In this document: positions 12,523 through 16,966 of the stretch, piece by piece
Position numbering within the stretch: the stretch's first letter is position 1
Layout: every line of letters starts with the position of its first letter
NCBI GenBank assembly: GCA_964629825.1
Contig: CAZVUW010000072.1
Coordinates: 1 to 16,966 of the forward strand
Origin: CAZVUW01 sp964629825
GTDB lineage: Bacteria; Actinomycetota; Nitriliruptoria; Euzebyales; Egibacteraceae
Length of the DNA stretch: 16,966 nucleotides
Reading direction: 5' to 3'
Translations under genes and position numbers: made by a program
Notes under the pieces: model-generated
Database searches by the model: none
Told to the model about the DNA's origin: nothing
The model's input: the letters and a program-made list of their open reading frames with translations, nothing else

Positions 12523-14013
12523 ATGAAGGACAAGCGCAAGCACATAGCGGTGCTGGTCGTCTTCTGCGCGGCGGTCGCCGCGATGTGGGGCACCATCTTC
12601 GCGCTCGACTGGGGACCGCAGCTGGGGCTGGACCTGCGCGGCGGCGTGAGCGTGACGCTCACGCCGGCCGAGGGGCAGGGCACCGTCGACACCGGCGTCC
12701 TCGACCAGACCGTCGCGGTGATCCGTCAGCGCATCGACGCCCTGGGCGTGGCCGAGCCGGACATCGCCCGCCAGGGCGAGACGATCCTGGTGCAGCTGCC
12801 CGGCGTCACCGACCAGGACCAGGCGCTCGAGGTCATCGGCCGCACCGCACAGCTGCAGTTCCGGCGCGTGCTCGAGATCGCGGAGGCCGGTACGCCCCAG
12901 TACGAGCAGATGGGCGAGCCGTTCGACCCGTCACAGGGCGCCCCGCCGGCGGACGAGGAGCTGGTGCTCATCGGCGGTGCCCGCGGCGAGGAGGGGCAGA
13001 TCCTGGAGGAGTCGGAGCGCCCCCGCTACCGGGTCGGCCCGGTCGCCGTGGACGGCTCCGAGGTCTCCGACGCCAACGCGGTCCCGGACGAGCTCGGCTT
13101 CGGCTGGCGCGTCGACCTGCAGCTCAACCGCGAGGGGGCCGAGGACTTCGCCGAGATCACCGGTGACCTCGCCTGCGAGGCCGAGGGCATGCCCGGTAGG
13201 CGCCTGGCGATCGTCCTCGACGGCGTGGTCGAGTCCGCGCCCACGATGAACCCCGACGTCGTCTGCGGACAGGGCATCACCGGCGGGCAGGCCTCCATCA
13301 CGACCTCCGGCCGGGATGACGCCCGTGAGCTGGCGCTGGTGCTGCGCACGGGCGCCCTGCCGATCCAGCTCGAGTTCGCGACGGCCCAGACCGTGTCGCC
13401 GACCCTCGGTGAGGCGTCGCTGCGCGGCGGCCTCCAGGCCGGCTTCCTCGGTTTGCTGCTGGTCTGCCTCTACCTGATCGCCCTGTACCGGGGCATGGGG
13501 CTCGCGGCCATCGCCGAGCTCATCATGTTCGGGATCATCACCTACGGGCTCATCATCGTGATGGGCAACACGTGGGGCTTCACCCTGACCCTGGCGGGCA
13601 TCGCCGGTGTGATCGTCTCGGTGGGCATGGCCGCCGACTCGTCAATCATCTACCGCGAGCGCTACCGCGACGAGATCAAGGCGGGCCGCACCATCCGCTC
13701 CGCGGCGGATCACGCCTACCGCAACGCCTGGCGCACCAACCTGACCGGTAACACCGTGTCGATCATCGCCGCCGCCGTCCTGTACGTGCTGGCGGTCGGA
13801 CCGGTGCGCGGCTTCGCGTTCACCCTGGGCCTGTCGACGCTCGTCGACCTGCTTCTGTTCGGGACCTTCACGCGCTCGCTGTTCGCGCTCATCGCCAACA
13901 GCCCGAAGCTCGCCAAGGCCCGCTGGATGGGCCTGCGCGCCGACGTCGTCTCCCCGACTCTGGTCGCCGACAAGCCCGAACCCGCCACCGCCGGAACCTC
14001 CTCGAAGGCCTGA
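12523..14013 (+). CDS. secD: Protein translocase subunit SecD
   Basis: 496-residue RND-family membrane protein that, with SecF, uses the proton gradient to pull secreted proteins off the translocon. The first transmembrane helix is about residues 7-28, followed by the hallmark LGLDLRGGVSVTL. A large extracytoplasmic P1 region runs to ~residue 285, including VIRQRIDALGVAEPDIARQG. Five further helices occupy ~300-465. The segment GMAADSSIIYRERYRDEIKAG is the D5-type motif in its actinobacterial form (A-A-D-S instead of V-D-A-N). AAGGAG lies 13 bases before ATG 12523, a slightly long spacing. secF follows after six bases. Confidence 0.97.
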   Translation: MKDKRKHIAVLVVFCAAVAAMWGTIFALDWGPQLGLDLRGGVSVTLTPAEGQGTVDTGVLDQTVAVIRQRIDALGVAEPDIARQGETILVQLPGVTDQDQALEVIGRTAQLQFRRVLEIAEAGTPQYEQMGEPFDPSQGAPPADEELVLIGGARGEEGQILEESERPRYRVGPVAVDGSEVSDANAVPDELGFGWRVDLQLNREGAEDFAEITGDLACEAEGMPGRRLAIVLDGVVESAPTMNPDVVCGQGITGGQASITTSGRDDARELALVLRTGALPIQLEFATAQTVSPTLGEASLRGGLQAGFLGLLLVCLYLIALYRGMGLAAIAELIMFGIITYGLIIVMGNTWGFTLTLAGIAGVIVSVGMAADSSIIYRERYRDEIKAGRTIRSAADHAYRNAWRTNLTGNTVSIIAAAVLYVLAVGPVRGFAFTLGLSTLVDLLLFGTFTRSLFALIANSPKLAKARWMGLRADVVSPTLVADKPEPATAGTSSKA

Positions 14014-14019
14014 TCAGCG

Positions 14020-15135
14020 ATGTCGACCGCCACCCGCAACCCAGAGCAGGAGCAGACCCGGCAGAGCACCGCTCTGCGGCGGCTGTTCACCAGCCAGACC
14101 CAGTACCAGATCGTCGGCCGCACCCGCCAGTGGCTGATCGTCTCCGTCGCGCTGATGATCCTGTGCGTCGGCGGGCTGCTGATCCGCGGCCTCAACTTCA
14201 CCCTCGACTTCACGGGCGGGACGTCGTTCGTGGTCGAGAACGCCACCGCCGAGTTCGAGGCCGAGGATCTGCGCGAGGCCGTCGGGCCCTTCGCCGACGG
14301 CGACGTCACCGCGCAGGTCGTCGATGACGGCAGTGGCGCGCTGGTGACCATGCCCGCCCTCGACGAGGTCGGCGGCGAGTCCGAGCGCGAGGTCCGAGCC
14401 GTGATCGCAGAGGTGACCGGGGCGGACGAGTCCGACATCGCCATCAGCTCGGTCGGACCGCGCTGGGGGAGCCAGGTGAGCAACCAGGCCCTGCGCGGGC
14501 TGCTGGTCTTCCTGCTGCTGGTCCTGGCCTACATCTCGATCCGCTTCGAGCTGCGCATGGCGATCGCCTCCGTGGTCTCGCTGCTGCACGACGTGCTCTT
14601 CACGATCGGCGTCTACGCGCTGGTCGGGTTCCAGATCTCCCCGGCCTCGGTGATCGCCTTCCTGACGATCCTCGGCTACTCCCTCTATGACACGGTTGTG
14701 ATCTTCGACCGCATCACCGAGGAGACGAAGACGCTCACGTCGACCAGCAACCGGACCTACGGCGAGGTCGCGAACCACGCCCTGAACGAGGTGCTGGTGC
14801 GGTCCATCTCGACGACCGTCACGTCGATCCTCCCGGTCGCCTCACTGCTGTTCCTCGGCGGCGGGCTCCTCGGCGCAGACACGCTCAGCGACCTGGCCCT
14901 GGCGCTGGTCCTCGGGATGCTGGCCGGCACGTACTCGTCGATCTTCGTCGCCACCCCGCTGCTGGTGTGGATGAAGGAGCGCCAGCCCCGCTGGGCCGAG
15001 CACAAGGAGCGCATCCTCGCCCGTCGCGGCGGCGCGCAGGCGGCCGTCGCCCAGGCGTCCGCGGGCGCGTCCCGCCCGGCGCAGCCCAAGCCCGCCCCGC
15101 GGTCCAGGTCCACCAAGCGCCGCAAGCGGCGCTAG
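14020..15135 (+). CDS. secF: Protein translocase subunit SecF
   Basis: 371-residue partner of SecD with six predicted transmembrane helices. The first is about residues 38-55, followed by LDFTGGTSFVVE (the D-F-x-G-G motif, residues 63-67). The extracytoplasmic loop (~68-150) and five helices between ~155 and 320 follow. ILGYSLYDTVVIFDRITEET and RSISTTVTSILPV are conserved SecF blocks. The C-terminal ~40 residues form an Ala/Pro/Lys/Arg tail ending in a strongly basic run, as in other actinobacterial SecF. The start ATG 14020 has GAAGG 11 bases upstream. Confidence 0.97.
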   Translation: MSTATRNPEQEQTRQSTALRRLFTSQTQYQIVGRTRQWLIVSVALMILCVGGLLIRGLNFTLDFTGGTSFVVENATAEFEAEDLREAVGPFADGDVTAQVVDDGSGALVTMPALDEVGGESEREVRAVIAEVTGADESDIAISSVGPRWGSQVSNQALRGLLVFLLLVLAYISIRFELRMAIASVVSLLHDVLFTIGVYALVGFQISPASVIAFLTILGYSLYDTVVIFDRITEETKTLTSTSNRTYGEVANHALNEVLVRSISTTVTSILPVASLLFLGGGLLGADTLSDLALALVLGMLAGTYSSIFVATPLLVWMKERQPRWAEHKERILARRGGAQAAVAQASAGASRPAQPKPAPRSRSTKRRKRR

Positions 15136-15167
15136 TCTGCGCCGCCGCCCACGACAGGGAGCCGCCG

Positions 15168-15701
15168 ATGCGCATCGAGCTCGACACCTCGGTCCTCAGC
15201 AGCCGCGTCCGTGATGTGCCCGACTTCCCGAAGCCGGGGGTTGGGTTCAAAGACATCACGCCGCTGCTCGCGGATCCGACCGCGTTCTCCGTCGCGGTCG
15301 ACGCGATCGTCGTCCACTTCGGGCGCGGCAACATCGACAAGGTGGTCGGCATCGAGGCGCGCGGGTTCATCATCGCCGCCCCCGTCGCCTACCACTTCGG
15401 TGCCGGCTTCGTGCCGCTGCGCAAGGCCGGCAAGCTGCCGTGGCGAACCCACAGCGCCAGCTACGACCTCGAGTACGGCACCGAGACGCTCGAGGTGCAC
15501 GAGGACGCGCTCCACCCGGGCGAGCGGGTGCTGATCGTCGACGACGTGCTCGCCACGGGCGGGACGGCGCGGGCGGCCTGCGACCTGGTCGAGAAGACCG
15601 GCGCGACCGTCGAGGGCCTGGCCTTCATCATCGAGATCGGCTTCCTGAACGGCGCGACCCAGCTCGAGGGCCGCGACCACATCAGCCTCCTGCGCTACTG
15701 A
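15168..15701 (+). CDS. apt: Adenine phosphoribosyltransferase
   Basis: 177-residue purine salvage enzyme (adenine + PRPP to AMP + pyrophosphate), cytoplasmic. The PRPP-binding motif VLIVDDVLATGGTA (about residues 122-135) is complete. The N-terminal block VPDFPKPGVGFKDITPLL and GIEARGFIIAAPVAY are typical of Apt. The start ATG 15168 has AGGGAG seven bases upstream and gives family length; the open frame further upstream only shadows secF. The order secD-secF-apt-rel is conserved in actinobacteria. Apt next to a (p)ppGpp enzyme links purine salvage with stringent control at least by position. Confidence 0.97.
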   Translation: MRIELDTSVLSSRVRDVPDFPKPGVGFKDITPLLADPTAFSVAVDAIVVHFGRGNIDKVVGIEARGFIIAAPVAYHFGAGFVPLRKAGKLPWRTHSASYDLEYGTETLEVHEDALHPGERVLIVDDVLATGGTARAACDLVEKTGATVEGLAFIIEIGFLNGATQLEGRDHISLLRY

Positions 15702-15722
15702 GCGGGGCCGCCTGAAGGGTTG

Positions 15723-15765
15723 AGGTTTCCCTCCTGTACAGGGGGAACCTTTGTAACGGTATCCT
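15723..15765 (+). promoter_or_regulatory. Palindrome and putative promoter between apt and rel
   Basis: AGGTT-t-CCC-t-CCT (15723-15734) pairs with AGG-GGG-AACCT (15739-15750, the outer arms interrupted only by two bulged T) around GTAC; the centre CCTGTACAGG is itself a perfect 10-base palindrome. TTTGT follows, so an apt terminator is possible. TATCCT at 15760-15765 is a TAnnnT -10 for rel. With TGTACA (15735-15740) as a poor -35 the spacer is 19, placing the palindrome over the promoter as an operator would be. Confidence 0.45.
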
Positions 15766-15812
15766 CAGGGGTTCAGCGCACGGCGTCCCATCTGCGGTCG
15801 GGACGCCAGCAA

Positions 15813-15828
15813 GGGAGGTCGCCCTACG
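15813..15828 (+). promoter_or_regulatory. rel ribosome binding site followed by ACG
   Basis: GGGAGG (15813-15818) is the best Shine-Dalgarno in the region. Seven bases later comes ACG (15826-15828) in the rel frame. No ATG, GTG or TTG occurs in that frame between the stop at 15754 and GTG 15988. Confidence 0.6.
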
Positions 15829-16966
15829 AACGGCAAGGAGCGCAGCCTAGCCCCGACGCTGGATGAGCGTCGGGAGCGCGACAGCGGGCGCGAAGCGGCC
15901 GCTGCACCGGAGCAGCAGAACGCCAAGACTCCGGAGCCGCCAGCGCCCGAGCCTCGTCGTGCCCCCGCCCGCCCGCGCCAGTCGGGCGTGAAGGCGGTCC
16001 TGGCGCGGCTGCCCATGTTCGACCTCGGCAACAGCGTCCCCGAGCCGGTCCAGAACCTCGTCGCCACCCTTCGGGAGCACAACGCCAAGGTCGACCTCAA
16101 GGTAGTCCTGCGCGCCTACGAGGTCGCCGCCGAGGCGCACGAGGGCCAGCGCCGTCAGTCGGGCGNNNNNNNNNNTACATCACCCACCCGATCGGCGTCG
16201 CCGAGCTCCTGGCCGAGCTCGGCATGGACACCGCGACGATCGTGGCCGCCCTGCTGCACGACGTCGTCGAGGACACCTCGATGACCCTTGCCGACGTCGA
16301 GGAGCAGTTCGGCGCGGAGGCGGCCGCGCTGGTCGACGGCGTCACCAAGCTGGAGCGCATCAAGACCTCCTCCAAGGAGGAGCAGCAGGCCGAGTCGCTG
16401 CGCAAGATGCTGATCGCGATGGCGAGCGACTTCCGCGTCCTCGTCATCAAGCTCGCAGACCGCCTGCACAACATGCGCACGATCCACCACCTGCGGCGCG
16501 ACAAGCAGGTGCGGATCGCCGAGGAGACGCTGTCGATCTACGCGCCCCTGGCACACCGCCTGGGCATGCAGAACTTCAAGTGGGAGCTGGAGGACCTGGC
16601 CTTCCACACCCTCCACCCCAAGCGCTACGACGAGATCAAGGCGATGGTGACCGAGCGCCAGCCCGGTCGAGACCGCTACGTCGAGCGCGTGGTCGCCGAG
16701 GTCACCGAGCACCTGCGCGAGGTGAAGATCCGCGCGCACGTCACCGGCCGTCCGAAGCACTACCACTCGATCTACGAGAAGATGGTGAACCGGGGCCTGG
16801 AGTTCGACGAGATCTACGACCTCGTCGGCATCCGCGTCATCGTCGACACCGTCAAGGACTGCTACGCCGCGCTCGGCACGCTGCACTCCCTGTGGCGCCC
16901 CATCCCGGGTCGCTTCAAGGACTACATCGCGATGCCGAAGTTCAACCTCTACCAGTCGCTGCACAC
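15826..16966 (+). CDS. relA: Bifunctional (p)ppGpp synthetase/hydrolase Rel, 5' part (contains assembly gap, 3' end outside window)
   Basis: RSH-family enzyme that makes and degrades (p)ppGpp in the stringent response. After a ~55-residue Arg/Pro/Ala-rich extension, the conserved region begins VPEPVQNLVATLREH. The hydrolase domain shows YITHP, the HD pair and ED motif in LLHDVVED (16254-16274), VDGVTKLERIK and KLADRLHNMRTI, so hydrolase activity should be retained. The synthetase domain starts with GRPKHYHSIYEKM and YDLVGIRVIVD, and the window ends after NLYQSLH. Ten N at 16166-16175 put the halves in different frames (QSG before, YITHP after); the family sequence QSG-(D/E)-P-YITHP needs five bases there, so the gene is probably intact. 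The likely start is ACG 15826, seven bases from GGGAGG; the first standard start, GTG 15988, has no Shine-Dalgarno sequence. Confidence 0.9.
16166..16175. other. Assembly gap (10 N) inside rel
   Basis: Ten consecutive N. The frames on both sides demand a true length of 2 modulo 3; conserved RSH residues suggest five bases, coding for the end of an Asp/Glu codon and a Pro codon. The length of ten is probably a placeholder. Confidence 0.9.

Noticed and set aside
15744..15773. SigR/SigH-type promoter (GGAAC ... GTT) upstream of rel
   Set aside because: The spacer between GGAAC (15744-15748) and GTT (15771-15773) is 22 bases; this class needs about 16-19.
16141..16284. True frameshift or pseudogene in rel
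   Set aside because: The frame change coincides exactly with the N run, and both sides are fully conserved, so it is an assembly gap artefact.
1..16966. tRNA, rRNA, CRISPR array, insertion sequence or origin
   Set aside because: No cloverleaf, spaced direct repeats, transposase motif or DnaA-box cluster was recognised by reading; a tRNA or covariance scan would settle it.

Overview
The window is a very GC-rich, densely packed, almost entirely forward-strand chromosomal segment of an actinomycetote. The phylum call rests on two things. First, it carries a phosphatidylinositol / phosphatidylinositol-mannoside (PIM) cassette. Second, its gene order follows the Mycobacterium tuberculosis thrS to relA region: thrS, HIT phosphorylase, pgsA1, PIM acyltransferase, pimA, then pdxS, pdxT, yebC, ruvC-ruvA-ruvB, yajC, secD, secF, apt, relA. 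Many mycobacterial genes of that region are missing. An HD-phosphohydrolase sits between yajC and secD, which I associate with deeper-branching lineages; placement below phylum is inference.

Bases 1-4072 form one tight run. The end of threonyl-tRNA synthetase is followed by a HIT-family Ap4A phosphorylase, phosphatidylinositol-phosphate synthase, a PIM acyltransferase and the PimA mannosyltransferase. Three of the four junctions are 4-base GTGA overlaps and the fourth has one spacer base, so the genes are probably translationally coupled. Three consecutive PIM-pathway enzymes lie side by side. A structured 174-base gap then leads to a DUF3048 (YerB-like) lipoprotein gene (4247-5305).

Bases 5306-8082 hold the PLP synthase pair pdxS and pdxT, but the pair is split. 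A single reverse-strand gene (6375-7334) encodes a winged-helix / AbiEi-like N-terminus joined to a DUF559/Vsr-like nuclease domain. Its stop codon shares a base with a 65-base symmetric inverted repeat lying between it and the end of pdxS. On its other side it is divergent from pdxT. This looks like the one accessory insertion in an otherwise core region and is the best candidate for something new. pdxT appears to be transcribed from its own leaderless promoter.

Bases 8092-11161 carry yebC and the Holliday-junction operon ruvC (TTG start), ruvA and ruvB, again with overlapping stops and starts. Bases 11322-15135 carry the Sec accessory genes yajC, secD and secF, with the HD-domain protein of unknown substrate between yajC and secD. 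Bases 15168-16966 carry apt and the first part of the (p)ppGpp synthetase/hydrolase rel.

Two things affect the rel annotation. No ATG, GTG or TTG lies near its strong Shine-Dalgarno sequence, so the likely start is ACG at 15826. A run of ten N at 16166-16175 puts the two halves in different frames; conserved residues on both sides imply that the real gap is about 5 bases, not a true frameshift. No tRNA, rRNA, CRISPR array or insertion sequence was seen.
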